Assembly (NCBI GenBank): GCA_026129405.1
Contig: JAHCID010000001.1
Span: 310,001-374,000, forward strand
Source of the DNA: a bacterium
GTDB taxonomy: Bacteria; Desulfobacterota; Binatia; DP-6
Length of the DNA: 64,000 bases
Reading direction: 5' to 3'
Position 1 is the stretch's first letter. Each line of letters starts with the position of its first letter. This document shows, one piece after another, positions 34,463-44,596 of the stretch. The translations under genes were made by a program, and so were the position numbers. A model generated the notes under the pieces. It saw only the letters and a list, made by a program, of their open reading frames with translations. It had not been told where the DNA came from and did no database searches.

Positions 34463-35199
34463 CAGCTGCTCCTTCCTGCGCCGGCTCGGCGCAGCGTCTC
34501 CACCCGGCCGTCGGCATGCCCGACCAGGACGCACTCGGCCGTGCCGAGGAAGAGTCCGGTGTCGACCACGCCGGGGATGGCCCGCAGCGCGGCGTCGAGC
34601 GCGCGCGCGGCCGGGCCGTCGGCGAGCGGCGACGCCGGGGTGACGTCGATCGTGAGGTTGCCGTTGTCGGTGATGAACGGGTCGGTGCCGCCGGCCTTCG
34701 GCCGGACGGTGGGCACGAGGTCGAGAGCGCGCATGCGACGCACGACCGGCCCGCGGCCGAGCGGAATCACCTCGACGGGAATGCGCCCGCGCTGGCCGAG
34801 ACCGCGCACCAGCTTCTCGTCGCCGACCAGGATGACCTGACGCTTCGAGGCGGCGGCGACGATGCGCTCGCGCACCAGCGCGCCGCCCCAGCCCTTCACG
34901 AGGTCGAGGTTCGGCGCGACCTCGTCGGCCCCGTCGAAGGTGACGTCGAGCTCCGACTCCTCGTCGAGCTCGACGAGCGGGATGCCGAGCTCGCGGGCCT
35001 GGCGAGCCGACGCCTCCGAGGTGGGCACGCCCGTCACCCGCAGGCCCTCGCGTACGCGGGTGCCGAGGCGGTCGATGAAGGTGGCGGCCGCACGTCCCGT
35101 GCCGAGCCCGAGGCGCGCGCCGTCGACCACCATGTCGAGCGCCGCCGCCGCGATGGCGGCGAGCGCCGCGGGATTCGGCGAGATCGCGTCGGACCGCAC
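34462..35199 (-). CDS. rpiA: Ribose-5-phosphate isomerase A
   Basis: About 245 residues from GTG 35199. Interconverts ribose 5-phosphate and ribulose 5-phosphate. Motifs: GARLGLGTGRAAATFIDRLG (phosphate-binding GxGxGxTA-type loop), LDVTFDGADEVAPNLDLVKGWGGAL (catalytic DGADE; WG replaces the usual GG in KGGGGAL), VVDTGLFLGTAECVLVG at the C-terminus. The start is uncertain: GGGAGG lies directly against GTG 35199 with almost no spacer, so translation might begin a few codons away. First gene of rpiA-tal-pgi; divergent from the DUF4239-like gene. Confidence 0.93.
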   Translation of the reverse strand: MRSDAISPNPAALAAIAAAALDMVVDGARLGLGTGRAAATFIDRLGTRVREGLRVTGVPTSEASARQARELGIPLVELDEESELDVTFDGADEVAPNLDLVKGWGGALVRERIVAAASKRQVILVGDEKLVRGLGQRGRIPVEVIPLGRGPVVRRMRALDLVPTVRPKAGGTDPFITDNGNLTIDVTPASPLADGPAARALDAALRAIPGVVDTGLFLGTAECVLVGHADGRVETLRRAGAGRSS

Positions 35200-35287
35200 C
35201 CTCCCGTCATTTCGCGATGTCGGGCCCGGGTCAATGCAGGACCGCTCCGGTGGCCCTCGGAACCCGACTCGGCTACTCGGGGCGCGG

Positions 35288-36049
35288 ATGAACCCCCTCT
35301 TGGTGGGCTTGATGGTGTCCGCATGCGCGCTCGCCGGCGCGCTCGGCGGCATGTGGCTGCGCACGGTCCTGCCGGCACACCATCTCGACGGTGAGACGCG
35401 CGACACGGTGAAGGTCGGCATCGGCCTGGTCGCGACGATGACGGCGCTCGTGCTGGGACTCATCACCGCGTCGGCGAAGAGCTCGTTCGACGGCGTCGAC
35501 GCAGCGGTGAAGGAAGCGGCGCTCAACGTCCTGTCGCTCGACCGCATGCTCGCCCGCTACGGCCCCGAAACGGCGCCGCTGCGGGCGACGCTGAAGGAGG
35601 CTCTCGATCACCGCATCGCGATGATCTGGCCCCAGAACGGCGCACAGGCACCGCAGCTCGACGTGTCGGAGGGTGCGACCCGGGTCGAAGCCCTCGCGAG
35701 CGCCCTGCACGCCCTGCAGCCGGCGAACGAGGGACAGCGCTACCTCCAGGCGCGGGCGGAGGACATCGCCGAGCAGCTGCTGAAGACCCGCTGGCTGGTC
35801 TCGGCGAGCGCCGCCAGCTCGGTGCCGGGTCCCTTCCTCGGCATCCTGCTCTTCTGGCTGACCATCACGTTCGCCAGCTTCGGCCTGTTCGCGCCGCGCC
35901 ACGCGACCGTCGTCGTCGTGCTCGTCGTCTGTGCGATGTCCGTGGGCGGCGCGGTATTCCTGGTGCTGGAGATGGACCAGCCGTTCCAGGGCCTCCTCAA
36001 GGTATCGCCGGACCCCCTGCGCTATGCGGCGGCGCAGCTCGGGAAGTAG
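35288..36049 (+). CDS. DUF4239 (bestrophin-like) membrane protein
   Basis: 253 residues with two N-terminal and two C-terminal hydrophobic segments (VGLMVSACALAGALGGMWL; VGIGLVATMTALVLGLITA; FLGILLFWLTITFASFGLFA; VVVVLVVCAMSVGGAVFLVL) around a soluble helical middle. The ATMTALVLGLITASAKSSFD stretch and the final LEMDQPFQGLLKVSPDPLRYA are characteristic of DUF4239. Channel-like function is suggested by the family's bestrophin similarity only. Monocistronic between rpiA and the MidA-like gene. Confidence 0.82.
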   Translation: MNPLLVGLMVSACALAGALGGMWLRTVLPAHHLDGETRDTVKVGIGLVATMTALVLGLITASAKSSFDGVDAAVKEAALNVLSLDRMLARYGPETAPLRATLKEALDHRIAMIWPQNGAQAPQLDVSEGATRVEALASALHALQPANEGQRYLQARAEDIAEQLLKTRWLVSASAASSVPGPFLGILLFWLTITFASFGLFAPRHATVVVVLVVCAMSVGGAVFLVLEMDQPFQGLLKVSPDPLRYAAAQLGK

Positions 36050-36110
36050 CGCTGCCGCCGGGCCCGTTCCCTGGTCTGCGCCGCCGCACGCGTGCTAGGC
36101 GCTCGCCCGC

Positions 36111-37418
36111 ATGCTGTCGATCCGCGGCGCCGAAGAGCGGCGCGACGCGCACCGCGCGGTCGCCGCGACGTACCCCTCGTGGCGCGATTTCGTCGACGCG
36201 GCGCTCTTCGCGCCGTCGTGGGGCTACTACGCGACGGGCGCGATCCGCTTCGGCGAGGGCGGGCACTACGACACCTACCCGATCGCGCTCTCGCCGGTGT
36301 TCGGCGAGATCGTCGCGGCACGCGCGTTCCGCCAGTGGGAGCGCTGCGGGCGTCCGGCGCGATTCGACGTCTGCGAGCTGGGCGCCGGCAACGGGCAGCT
36401 CTGCCTCGACGTCGTCGTGACCGTGGCACGGCGCGCCGGCGAGTCGACCGCCTGGCGCGCCTTCGACCGCGGGTTCCGCTACCGCGTCGTCGAGCGCAGC
36501 CCGGCGCTGGCCGAGCGCCAGCGCGCGAAGCTGGGGTCGCTGGCGGCGCGCGTCGACTGGCGGGTCGCCGATCCGTCGGCCGGCGACGCCCGCCTGCCGC
36601 GTCCCCGCGACGCGGGGCTGGTGGTCGCCAACGAGGTGCTCGATTGCCTCGCGCACCACCGCATCGTGCGTCCCGCCGGCGCGCCGCCCGCGGTGACGTT
36701 CGTCGTGCCGCGCCTGGGCGGGCGGCCGCTGCCCGCGCGCGGCCTCGACGACGTCATGGCGGATCCGCGCCGGCGCGGGCGCGTGCGCTTCCACGAGGTC
36801 GATCTGCCGCTCGACGTCGTGCCCGGCCTCGCCGCCTTCTGCGACGCCTTCGTGCCGGAGCTGCGCGCGGGTCGCGGCGCGCGGCCGCCCTACTTCGCAG
36901 CGCCGGAGATCCCGCGGCTGGTCGCCAACGTCGGCCGCCTCTACCGGCGCAGCGAGATGCTGTGGATCGACTACGGCGACACGCGGGCCTTTCACCTGCG
37001 GGCGCCGGAGCGGCGCAAGGTGTTCGCCGGACCGCCGCGCTCGCGGCACGGCGTATACGACCGTCCCGGCGAGGACGACGTGACCTTCATGGTCGACTTC
37101 ACGGTCGCGACCGACGCCGCGAAGGAGGCGGGGCTGCGCGTCGTCGACCATGGCCCGCAGGGCCGCCTGCTGCGCGGCACGAGGCTGCGCCTGCCTGCCG
37201 CCGCGACGGCGGATCGCATCCTCGCCTACCGCGCCGTCGAGTGGATGCTGGGGCTCGTGTCGCCGGCGCCGGAGCGCGCCTGGCGCCAGGGCAGCCTCAC
37301 GTGGTCGGGCGGCCGGGCGCGCGGCGGGCGGCTGCGGGCGAGCGTCGCGCGCGACCTCGCGACCTTCGTGGGCCGGCGGCGGAGCACGTTCCAGGTGCTG
37401 GTGCTGCGCCGCGGGTAG
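36111..37418 (+). CDS. MidA/NDUFAF7-family SAM-dependent methyltransferase
   Basis: 435 residues of the DUF185/MidA family, whose mitochondrial member methylates an Arg in complex I during assembly. Evidence: SWRDFVDAALFAPSWGYYATG N-terminus, RFDVCELGAGNGQLCLDVV (SAM motif I), YRVVERSPALAERQR, LVVANEVLDCLAHHRIV (the NExLD motif) and LWIDYGDTRAF near the C-terminus. Bacterial target unknown. ATG 36111 fits the family start. Convergent with the S1-domain gene, 4-base gap. Confidence 0.85.
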   Translation: MLSIRGAEERRDAHRAVAATYPSWRDFVDAALFAPSWGYYATGAIRFGEGGHYDTYPIALSPVFGEIVAARAFRQWERCGRPARFDVCELGAGNGQLCLDVVVTVARRAGESTAWRAFDRGFRYRVVERSPALAERQRAKLGSLAARVDWRVADPSAGDARLPRPRDAGLVVANEVLDCLAHHRIVRPAGAPPAVTFVVPRLGGRPLPARGLDDVMADPRRRGRVRFHEVDLPLDVVPGLAAFCDAFVPELRAGRGARPPYFAAPEIPRLVANVGRLYRRSEMLWIDYGDTRAFHLRAPERRKVFAGPPRSRHGVYDRPGEDDVTFMVDFTVATDAAKEAGLRVVDHGPQGRLLRGTRLRLPAAATADRILAYRAVEWMLGLVSPAPERAWRQGSLTWSGGRARGGRLRASVARDLATFVGRRRSTFQVLVLRRG

Positions 37419-37422
37419 ACGG

Positions 37423-38646
37423 TCAGCCCTTCGGCTTCTGCCCCTTGCCGGCGCCCGAGAGGAGGTCGGCGAAGGTCCCGAGCCCGCCGCGCGACTCGCC
37501 CTTGGCGAGATGTGCCTCGGTCTCGCGCCGCTCCTCGGCCTCGGCCGCGTCCTGCGCCTGGCGCGCGCGCTCGACCATCGAGAGACCGATGCGGCGCTTC
37601 GCAGGATCGATCTCGACGACGGTGACGTCGACCGTGTCGCCGGCCGTCACCGCCTGCCGCGCGTGCGCGATGCGGCGATCGAGCGCCATGCGCGAGACGT
37701 GCACGAGGCCGTTGAGCCCCGGCTCCAGCTCGACGAAGGCGCCGAACTGCTCGAGCCGGCGGACGACGCCGCGCACGTGCGCGCCGACCGGATAGCGCTC
37801 GGCGGCCGTGCGCCACGGATCGGGCGCCAGCGCGCGCAGCGAGAGGCCGATGCGCCCCTTGCCGTCGGCGCCGCGCTCGATCTTCACGACCTTGGCCTCG
37901 ACGCGCTGGCCGACCTGGAGCACGTCGGCGACGTTCTCGACGCGCGTGTGCCCGAGCTCGCTCACGTGGATCAGCCCGTCGACGCCGCCGATGTCGACGA
38001 AGGCGCCGAAGTCGCGCACCGACGTGACCGTGCCGGTGACGACCGCGCCCTCGCGCAGCTCGGCCCAGGTCGCCGCGCCGCGTGCCTCGGCTTCCTCTTC
38101 GAGCAGCTGGCGGCGCGAGACGACGACGTTGCGCCCGCCGCCCTCGAGCTTGGTGATGCGGAACGCGAAGCGCTGCCCGACGTACTGCGACGCCTCGCCG
38201 CGCCGCCGGTCGATCTGCGACGCCGGACAGAACGCGCGCACGGTGCCGATCTGCACGTCGAACCCGCCCTTGTTCTCGCCGCTCACCAGGCCCTCGACGG
38301 GGATGCCGGCGACGAACGCCTGCTCCAGCTCGCCCGGGACGTGGCCGCCCCGCCCGGCGACGCGCTTCAGCTTGATCTCGCCGCTGCGCCCGCCGTCGTC
38401 GACGACCGTGGCCTCGATCTCGTCGCCCACCGCGATGCCGACCTCGCCGCTGGTCGGGTCGCGGAACTCGTTCACGTCGATGCCGGCCTCGTGCTTGCCG
38501 CCGATCGCCACGAACGCCGTCGACGCCCCCACCGCGATCACCCGGCCGCGCACCACGTCGCCGGTGCTGATCTTCTTCTCGCGCCGGGCCCCCTGCTCGC
38601 TGGCGGCGAGGAGCGCGGCGAAATCCTCGTCGTCGGACTGCGCCAT
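37423..38646 (-). CDS. S1 RNA-binding domain protein (bS1-like)
   Basis: 407 residues with four S1 OB-fold repeats: about residues 28-95 (GDVVRGRVIAVGASTAFVAIG), 110-175 (FVAGIPVEGLVSGENKGGFDVQIG), 195-265 (GAVVTGTVTSVRDFGAFVDIGGVDGLIHVSELG) and 285-350 (GAHVRGVVRRLEQFGAFVELEPGLNGLVHVS). The third and fourth are closest to canonical ribosomal S1. An acidic N-terminus and a charged tail flank them. Full-length S1 has six repeats, so this is a shorter paralogue, possibly helping translation or RNA turnover. It follows ackA on the same strand after 54 bases. Confidence 0.9.
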   Translation of the reverse strand: MAQSDDEDFAALLAASEQGARREKKISTGDVVRGRVIAVGASTAFVAIGGKHEAGIDVNEFRDPTSGEVGIAVGDEIEATVVDDGGRSGEIKLKRVAGRGGHVPGELEQAFVAGIPVEGLVSGENKGGFDVQIGTVRAFCPASQIDRRRGEASQYVGQRFAFRITKLEGGGRNVVVSRRQLLEEEAEARGAATWAELREGAVVTGTVTSVRDFGAFVDIGGVDGLIHVSELGHTRVENVADVLQVGQRVEAKVVKIERGADGKGRIGLSLRALAPDPWRTAAERYPVGAHVRGVVRRLEQFGAFVELEPGLNGLVHVSRMALDRRIAHARQAVTAGDTVDVTVVEIDPAKRRIGLSMVERARQAQDAAEAEERRETEAHLAKGESRGGLGTFADLLSGAGKGQKPKG

Positions 38647-38700
38647 CCGGCCGTTATGCCCGGTCCGGCGAGGCTTGGCGACGCCGCGCGGTCCCTGCGC

Positions 38701-39864
38701 TCACGCCGCCGCGAGGACGGCGTGCGTGTGGCGGGCGATCATGCGGTCTTCGTCGGTGGGCACGATGCGCACCGCACACGAACGGCCGGGCAGCGAGATC
38801 GTCGGCGCGTGCGACGCGTTGCGGGCGGCGTCGAGCTCGACGCCGAGGTGCTCGAGCCCGGCGCAGATGCCGGCGCGGATGTCCGCGCCGCGCTCGCCGA
38901 TGCCGCCGGTGAAGACCAGGGTGTCGAGCCCGCCCAGCGACGCCGCCATCGCGCCGACGTGCTTGCGCGCGATCCAGCAGAAGAGGTCCACCGCCTCCGC
39001 CGCGGCGACGGACGTCGCGCGGGCCGCGAGCAACGCCTGCATGTCGGCCGTCGTGCCGGACACCCCGGCGAGGCCGGACTCGTGGTCGACGAGGCGGGCG
39101 AGCGCCTCGGCGCCGGCGTCGTGCGCCCGCATCCAGTGGACGAGCGCGCCGGGATCGAGGTCGCCGGTGCGCGTGCCCATCATGAGTCCGCCGGTCGGCG
39201 TCAGCCCCATCGTGGTGTCGACCGGCTTGCCGTCGCGGACCGCCGCCAGGCTCGCGCCGTTGCCGAGGTGCGCCATGACGAGGCGCCCCGCCGCCGCGCC
39301 CCCCACCCGCTCGCACACGTACTCGTACGAGAGCCCGTGGAAGCCGTAGCGACGGATGCCGGCGTCGTGCGCCGCGCGCGGCAGCGGCAGGCGGCGGGCG
39401 ACGTCGGGCATGCCGCGGTGAAAGGCGGTGTCGAAGCACACGACCTGCGGCAGCGCCGGCGCGCGCGCCGCCACCGCCTCGATGGACGCGATCTCCGCCG
39501 GCAGGTGCAGCGGTGCGAAGGAGACGAGCCGGCGCAGCGTCGCGAGGAGCCCGTCGTCGACGCGCGTCGGCGCCCCGAGGTCGGGGCCGCCGTGCACCAG
39601 GCGGTGGCCGACCGCCTCGGGAGCGGCGAAGCCGTGCTCCGTGAAGGCGTCGGCGACCAGCGGTACGGCCGCCGCCGGATCGCGGGCGACGACCGCCGCG
39701 TCGGCGATCCGCACGCCGCCGCCGTCGCGCAGGCGCAGCGTCGCCGCCGCGATGCCGAGGCCGCTCACGGTCGCGTCGGCGAGACGAACCTCGCCATGCG
39801 CGTCGATCTCCCAGAGCGCCGCCTTCAGCGACGACGAGCCGCCGTTCAGCGACAGGACGCGCAC
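38701..39864 (-). CDS. ackA: Acetate kinase
   Basis: 387 residues. Makes ATP and acetate from acetyl phosphate. Motifs: VLSLNGGSSSLKAALWE (phosphate 1 region, Gly replacing the usual Cys), GHRLVHGGPDLGAPTRVDD, VCFDTAFHRGMPDVAR, MAHLGNGASLAAVRDGKPVDTTMGLTPTGGLMMGTRTGDLDPG and TLVFTGGIGERGADIRAG. Start ATG 39864 lies 4 bases after the phosphoketolase stop, so both proteins come from one message: phosphoketolase forms acetyl phosphate and this kinase uses it. Confidence 0.96.
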   Translation of the reverse strand: MRVLSLNGGSSSLKAALWEIDAHGEVRLADATVSGLGIAAATLRLRDGGGVRIADAAVVARDPAAAVPLVADAFTEHGFAAPEAVGHRLVHGGPDLGAPTRVDDGLLATLRRLVSFAPLHLPAEIASIEAVAARAPALPQVVCFDTAFHRGMPDVARRLPLPRAAHDAGIRRYGFHGLSYEYVCERVGGAAAGRLVMAHLGNGASLAAVRDGKPVDTTMGLTPTGGLMMGTRTGDLDPGALVHWMRAHDAGAEALARLVDHESGLAGVSGTTADMQALLAARATSVAAAEAVDLFCWIARKHVGAMAASLGGLDTLVFTGGIGERGADIRAGICAGLEHLGVELDAARNASHAPTISLPGRSCAVRIVPTDEDRMIARHTHAVLAAA

Positions 39865-39868
39865 ACGC

Positions 39869-42229
39869 TCACTCGCCCGTCCAGGTCCAGTCGCGTACCT
39901 CCGGCATGTCCTCGAGATGCTCGCAGACGTACGTCTCGTGCCGCTCCAGCATCGCCTGCGACAGCTCTTCGAGCGCCCGACCGCGCTCGCCGCGGTTCGG
40001 AAGACGCCGCAGCACCTCCAGGCACAGGTGGTAGCGGCTCATGCCGTTGCGCACCACCATGTCGAACGGCGTCGTCGTCGTGCCTTCCTCGTTGAAGCCG
40101 CGGACGTGGAAGCGCTCCGGCTCGGGGCGGCCGTGGATCACCTCGTGGATCGCACGCTGATAGCCGTGGAACGCGAAGATCACCGGGCGATCGGCGGTGA
40201 ACAGGCTCTCGAAGGTGGGGGCGTCGAGGCCGTGCGGATGCGCCTCACGCGTGAACAGCGCCATCAGATCGACGACGTTCACGACGCGAACCCGCACGTC
40301 GGGCGCGTGCGTGCGGAACAGCCACGCCGCGGCGACGATCTCCAGCGTCGGCACGTCGCCGGCGGCGGCGAGCACGACCTCGGGCATGCCGCCGCTCGGC
40401 GTCCCCGCCCAGTCCCACACCGACGCGCCCCGCGCGCAGTGCTCGCGTGCCGCCGCCGCGTCGCACCACTGGAGCTGCGGCTGCTTGTCGATGACGATCA
40501 GGTTCACGTAGTTGCGGCTGCGGAAGCAGTGGGTCGCGACCGACAGCAGGCAGTTCGCGTCGGGCGGCAGGTAGATGCGCGCGACCGTGCCCTTCTTCGA
40601 CAACACGGTGTCGATGAGCCCGGGCCCCTGATGGCTGAAGCCGTTGTGGTCGTTCCGCCAGCAGGTCGACGTCAGCAGGATGTTCAGGGACGCGATCGGC
40701 GCGCGCCACTCGAGCTTGATGCCCTCCTCGAGCCACTTTGCGTGCTGGACGGTCATCGACGCCGAGACCATCGCGAAGGCCTCGTAGGTGGCGAACAGGC
40801 CGTGGCGTCCGGTGAGGAGATAGCCCTCGAGCCAGCCCTGGCAGTTGTGCTCCGAGAGCACCTCCATGACGCGGCCGTCGGCGGCGACGTGGTCGTCGTA
40901 GGGGCGCACGTCGCCGACGAGGCAGCGGTTCTCGACCGAGAAGACGTCGCCGAGACGGTTCGAGTTGGTCTCGTCGGGACAGAAGAGACGGAAGTTCGCC
41001 TGCGCGCGATTGCGCGTGAAGACGTCGCGCATGAGCTTGCCGAGCTGGCGCGTCGACTCGTGGCGCTCGGTGGCCGGCTTCGCGACCGGCAGCGCGTAGT
41101 CCGCCCAGGGCGGCAGATCGAGATCGCGCAGGACGCGGCCGCCGTTCGCGTGCGGCGACGCGCTCATGCGCTTGTCGCCGCGCGGCGCCAGCGCCGTCAG
41201 CGCCGGGACGGGACGCCCCTGCGCGTCGAACAGCTCCTCGGGGCGGTAGCTGCGCATCCACGCCTCGAGCATGGCGAGGTGCTGCGGATCGTTGCGCACG
41301 TTCGCCAACGGCACCTGGTGGGCGCGGAACGTGCCTTCGACCCGCACGCCGTCGACCTCGCGCGGTCCCGTCCAGCCCTTCGGCGTGCGCAGCACGACGG
41401 CCGGCCAGCGCGGGCGGTCGGTGACGCCCTTCGTGCGCGCGTCGTGCTGGATGGCGCGGATGCGCTGCCAGCACGCGTCGAGCGTGGTCGCGAAGGCGCG
41501 ATGCACCAGCGTCGGATCGTCGCCGGCGACCAGGTGCGGCTCCCAGCCGTGGCCGCGCAGCAGCTCCGCGACCTCGGCGTCGGTCGAGCGGCCGAGCACG
41601 GTGGGCCCGGCGATCTTGTAGCCGTTCAGGTGCAGGATCGGCAGGACCGCGCCGTCGCGGGCGGGGTTGAGGAAGTGGATGCCCTTCCAGGCGCCCTCGA
41701 GCGGGCCGGTCTCGGCCTCGCCGTCGCCGACGACGGCGCACACGAGCAGATCGGGGTTGTCGAAGGCGGCGCCGAACGCATGCACGAGGACGTATCCGAG
41801 CTCGCCGCCCTCGTGGATCGAGCCCGGCGTCGGCACGCTCACGTGGCTCGGGATGCCGCCGGGCGTGGAGAACTGGCGGAAGAGCCGGTGCATGCCGTCG
41901 GCGTCGGCCGGAACCTTCGGATAGATCTCCGAGTACGTGCCCTCGAGCCAGACGTTGGCGACGATCGCCGGCCCGCCGTGCCCCGGACCGGCGAGATAGA
42001 CGACGTCGACGTCGTCGCGCCGGATCAGCCGATTGAGATGGACGTAGACGAGGCTCAGGCCCGGCGACGTGCCCCAGTGGCCGAGCAGCCGCGGCTTGAC
42101 GTGCTCCGGACGCAGCGGCTCGCGCAGGAGCGGATTCGCCTGCAGGTAGATCTGCCCGACGGTGAGGTAGTTGGCGGCGCGCCACCATGCGTCGAGGCCT
42201 GCCAGCTCGGCATCACTGAGCGTGTCCAT
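39869..42229 (-). CDS. xfp: Phosphoketolase (xylulose 5-P / fructose 6-P)
   Basis: 786-residue thiamine-diphosphate enzyme that splits xylulose 5-phosphate and/or fructose 6-phosphate to acetyl phosphate plus a shorter sugar phosphate. Motifs: [66 protein letters not shown] (ThDP-binding GDGE...N region), [17 protein letters not shown] and [17 protein letters not shown]. Xyl5P-only versus dual specificity cannot be told. First of xfp-ackA-S1; a DMFase-like gene ends 57 bases upstream. With rpiA, tal and pgi nearby, this gives a carbon-conserving route from sugars to acetyl phosphate. Confidence 0.96.
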   Translation of the reverse strand: MDTLSDAELAGLDAWWRAANYLTVGQIYLQANPLLREPLRPEHVKPRLLGHWGTSPGLSLVYVHLNRLIRRDDVDVVYLAGPGHGGPAIVANVWLEGTYSEIYPKVPADADGMHRLFRQFSTPGGIPSHVSVPTPGSIHEGGELGYVLVHAFGAAFDNPDLLVCAVVGDGEAETGPLEGAWKGIHFLNPARDGAVLPILHLNGYKIAGPTVLGRSTDAEVAELLRGHGWEPHLVAGDDPTLVHRAFATTLDACWQRIRAIQHDARTKGVTDRPRWPAVVLRTPKGWTGPREVDGVRVEGTFRAHQVPLANVRNDPQHLAMLEAWMRSYRPEELFDAQGRPVPALTALAPRGDKRMSASPHANGGRVLRDLDLPPWADYALPVAKPATERHESTRQLGKLMRDVFTRNRAQANFRLFCPDETNSNRLGDVFSVENRCLVGDVRPYDDHVAADGRVMEVLSEHNCQGWLEGYLLTGRHGLFATYEAFAMVSASMTVQHAKWLEEGIKLEWRAPIASLNILLTSTCWRNDHNGFSHQGPGLIDTVLSKKGTVARIYLPPDANCLLSVATHCFRSRNYVNLIVIDKQPQLQWCDAAAAREHCARGASVWDWAGTPSGGMPEVVLAAAGDVPTLEIVAAAWLFRTHAPDVRVRVVNVVDLMALFTREAHPHGLDAPTFESLFTADRPVIFAFHGYQRAIHEVIHGRPEPERFHVRGFNEEGTTTTPFDMVVRNGMSRYHLCLEVLRRLPNRGERGRALEELSQAMLERHETYVCEHLEDMPEVRDWTWTGE

Positions 42230-42286
42230 CGTGGAGACTTGTTCCTCCCGCCGCCGGCACCGTCAATGCGGGTCGGCGCGGCGCGA

Positions 42287-43780
42287 TCATCCCGGAGCAT
42301 CCGTCACGCCACGGCCGAGACGCTCGAGCAGGTTGCGCGTGACGCGCGCGACGACGGGATCGTCGAGCCCGTACGCCCAGTCCGTGCAGCCCGTCGTCAC
42401 CACCGTGCCGCCGCGCGCGTAGGTGCCGAGCACCGCGTGCCCGTGCCGCAGGCGCTCGCACGAAGCCGCGTCGTCGCTCCCGAGCAGCGTCCTGGCGTGG
42501 AACTCGAGCTCGTACTCGCCGCCGGGCGCGAGCGGCAGCGGCGTCGTGTGCGCGTCGAACGGCGTCGCCGGCGCGGTCGCGAGCACGACGAAGCCCGGCG
42601 GCGTGCCGTCCGCCCCCGTCGCGACGGGGAGGCCGTCCTGCAGCGTGAGAGCGCAGCCGTCGCATTCGTAGCCGACGACGACCGGCGCGGCGCCGAGCTG
42701 GTCGCCGCGGCGCAGCTCGGTGCCGGCGAACAGCCAGTGGTCGGGGCGGTGCACCTCGTAGCCGCCGCTGCCGCGCGGCACGCTCGACGCCGTCCGCGCG
42801 TAGCCGCCACGCGTGAACGAGACGCCCGTGAGCGCGTTCTCGGGGCGGCCGAGGCGCGGGTCGGACCAGATCGTCGTGGTCGTCGGACCGTCCCCCGCCG
42901 GGTCCTCGCGGAAGCGATGCTTCAGGCAGACGCTGCGCGCGCCCTCGAGCCGGATCTGCCAGTAGCAGGTGTTGCCCGAGAGGAACGCGACGTTGCCGCC
43001 GGCGCCGACGAAGCTCTCGACCGCGTCGCGCATGCCGCCGCTCCAGTACTCGTCGTGGCCGACGCTCAGCACGAGCCGGTAGGGGCGCAGCAGGTCGGGC
43101 ACGCGCTCGAGATCCTCGCTGGTGGCGTAGTCGAGCGCGTAGCCGGCGACCTCGGCCCAGCACGCGAAGCGCCGCTCCCACGCCGCCCAGCCGGCCATGC
43201 CGTGCCACATGCCGAGCGAATGCGTCGCGGTGTAGAGCACGTAGGCGTCGGCGCCGGAGCCGGGGACGACGCTGGCGACGCGCTCGCCGTCGCCGGCCGG
43301 CTTCGCCAGCATGCCGAGGCAGAGCGGGCGCTCGAACGAGAGCGTGTCGGCGCCGGTATAGTAGTTGCGGCCGCCGGCGTCGTTGTAGGCGTTCCAGGTC
43401 GTCGTCGCGAGGACGAGGAGCATGCGGTCGGGCGACGGCGCCGGCGCGCGCACGACGAAGAACGCGGTCGGCGCATCGGCCTCCGACGCGCCCGCCGGCG
43501 TGCAGCGCACCAGATAGAGGCCGCTGCGCCAGGCGGGATCGACGGGAATGGTGAGGGCGACGGGCCAGCCGCAGCCGTTCTCGGGCGCATCGGCCGGCAG
43601 ATCGTGCGTCGCGGCGCGGACGCCGTCGCGGCGCCAGACCACCGCCGGCTCGGGGCCGTCACGCACGACCTCGACGACGAACGAGAGATCCACCGCGGAG
43701 AGGTGGAGCGCGACCTCGTCGCCGGAGCGGACGCTACGGGGCGTGCAGTACGCGAGCGAGCGCAGGACGTCGGACAGCAT
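42287..43780 (-). CDS. N,N-dimethylformamidase large-subunit-like protein
   Basis: 497 residues. LVLATTTWNAYNDAGGRNYYTGADTL-type sequence, VLSVGHDEYWSGGMRDAVESFV and GGNVAFLSGNTCYWQIRLE match the C-terminal domain of the N,N-dimethylformamidase beta subunit and related uncharacterised proteins. The first ~130 residues form a beta-sandwich (VALHLSAVDLSFVVEVVRDG). The dimethylformamidase small subunit is not adjacent, and many homologues have unknown roles, so amide hydrolysis is uncertain. No signal peptide is seen. ATG 43780 (MLSDVLRSLAYCTPRSVRSG) is chosen over an upstream in-frame extension of poor composition. Confidence 0.8.
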   Translation of the reverse strand: MLSDVLRSLAYCTPRSVRSGDEVALHLSAVDLSFVVEVVRDGPEPAVVWRRDGVRAATHDLPADAPENGCGWPVALTIPVDPAWRSGLYLVRCTPAGASEADAPTAFFVVRAPAPSPDRMLLVLATTTWNAYNDAGGRNYYTGADTLSFERPLCLGMLAKPAGDGERVASVVPGSGADAYVLYTATHSLGMWHGMAGWAAWERRFACWAEVAGYALDYATSEDLERVPDLLRPYRLVLSVGHDEYWSGGMRDAVESFVGAGGNVAFLSGNTCYWQIRLEGARSVCLKHRFREDPAGDGPTTTTIWSDPRLGRPENALTGVSFTRGGYARTASSVPRGSGGYEVHRPDHWLFAGTELRRGDQLGAAPVVVGYECDGCALTLQDGLPVATGADGTPPGFVVLATAPATPFDAHTTPLPLAPGGEYELEFHARTLLGSDDAASCERLRHGHAVLGTYARGGTVVTTGCTDWAYGLDDPVVARVTRNLLERLGRGVTDAPG

Positions 43781-43859
43781 CGGCACGCATCGTAGTGGGC
43801 GGCACGTCCGCTGGGAATCGCGGCTCGACACTCGCGGGGGGCGCTGCCACCGTCGAGGG

Positions 43860-44591
43860 ATGGCCGACGACACCGTCCGGGTGCGCAACACGGAGCCGTG
43901 CGACTTCCCGCGCATCGCGGAGCTCTGCCGCCGCGTCTATCCGGAGACCCCGCCGTGGACGCCCGAGCAGCTCGGCAACCACCGTCGGATGTTCCCCGAC
44001 GGTCAGCTGGTGGCGACGCTCGGCGACGCGGTGGTCGGCATGGTCGCCAGCCTGGTCGTGCACTGGGACGACTACGACACGCTGGATTCGTGGGAGCGCT
44101 TCACCGCCAACGGCACGTTCGCCAACCACGACCCGCGGCGCGGCCACACGCTCTACGCCGCCGAGGCGATCGTCGACCCGGGGGTGCAGCACCACGGCGT
44201 CGGCGGCGCCCTCTACCGCGGCCGGCGGACGCTCGTCGAACGGCTCGGCCTGCGGCGCATCCGTGCCGGCGGCCGGCTGCGCGGCTATCACCGCTACGCC
44301 GCGTCCATGGACGCCTCGGCCTACGTCGCCGACGTGGTCCACGGCCGCCTCGTCGACGACACGCTCACGTTCCAGCTGCACGAGGGCTTCCACGTCCTCG
44401 CCGTGGTGCCGCACTACCTGACCGACGATCCCGAGAGCCTCGGTTGGGCCGCGGTGATCGAGTGGCTGAACCCGCTCGAGATCCGCCCCGAGCACGTCAC
44501 GGAGCGGCCGACGACGCATCTCCATCCGGCCGTGTCCGAGGCGCAGCGCGCGGCGACGCGCACGCCGAGCCGCCCGGCCGTCGGACGCTAG
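43860..44591 (+). CDS. GNAT-family acetyltransferase
   Basis: 243 residues. Standard GNAT start VRVRNTEPCDFPRIAELCRRVYP, a beta4 segment LVATLGDAVVGMVASLVV, and AAEAIVDPGVQHHGVGGALYRGRR containing the acetyl-CoA loop (QHHGVGGAL, equivalent to Q/RxxGxG/A). The stretch YHRYAASMDASAYVADVVHGRLVDDTL and the C-terminal tail extend beyond a minimal GNAT domain. Substrate is unknown. ATG 43860. Divergent from the DMFase-like gene and convergent with the response regulator (5-base gap). Confidence 0.87.
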   Translation: MADDTVRVRNTEPCDFPRIAELCRRVYPETPPWTPEQLGNHRRMFPDGQLVATLGDAVVGMVASLVVHWDDYDTLDSWERFTANGTFANHDPRRGHTLYAAEAIVDPGVQHHGVGGALYRGRRTLVERLGLRRIRAGGRLRGYHRYAASMDASAYVADVVHGRLVDDTLTFQLHEGFHVLAVVPHYLTDDPESLGWAAVIEWLNPLEIRPEHVTERPTTHLHPAVSEAQRAATRTPSRPAVGR

Positions 44592-44596
44592 CGTCG

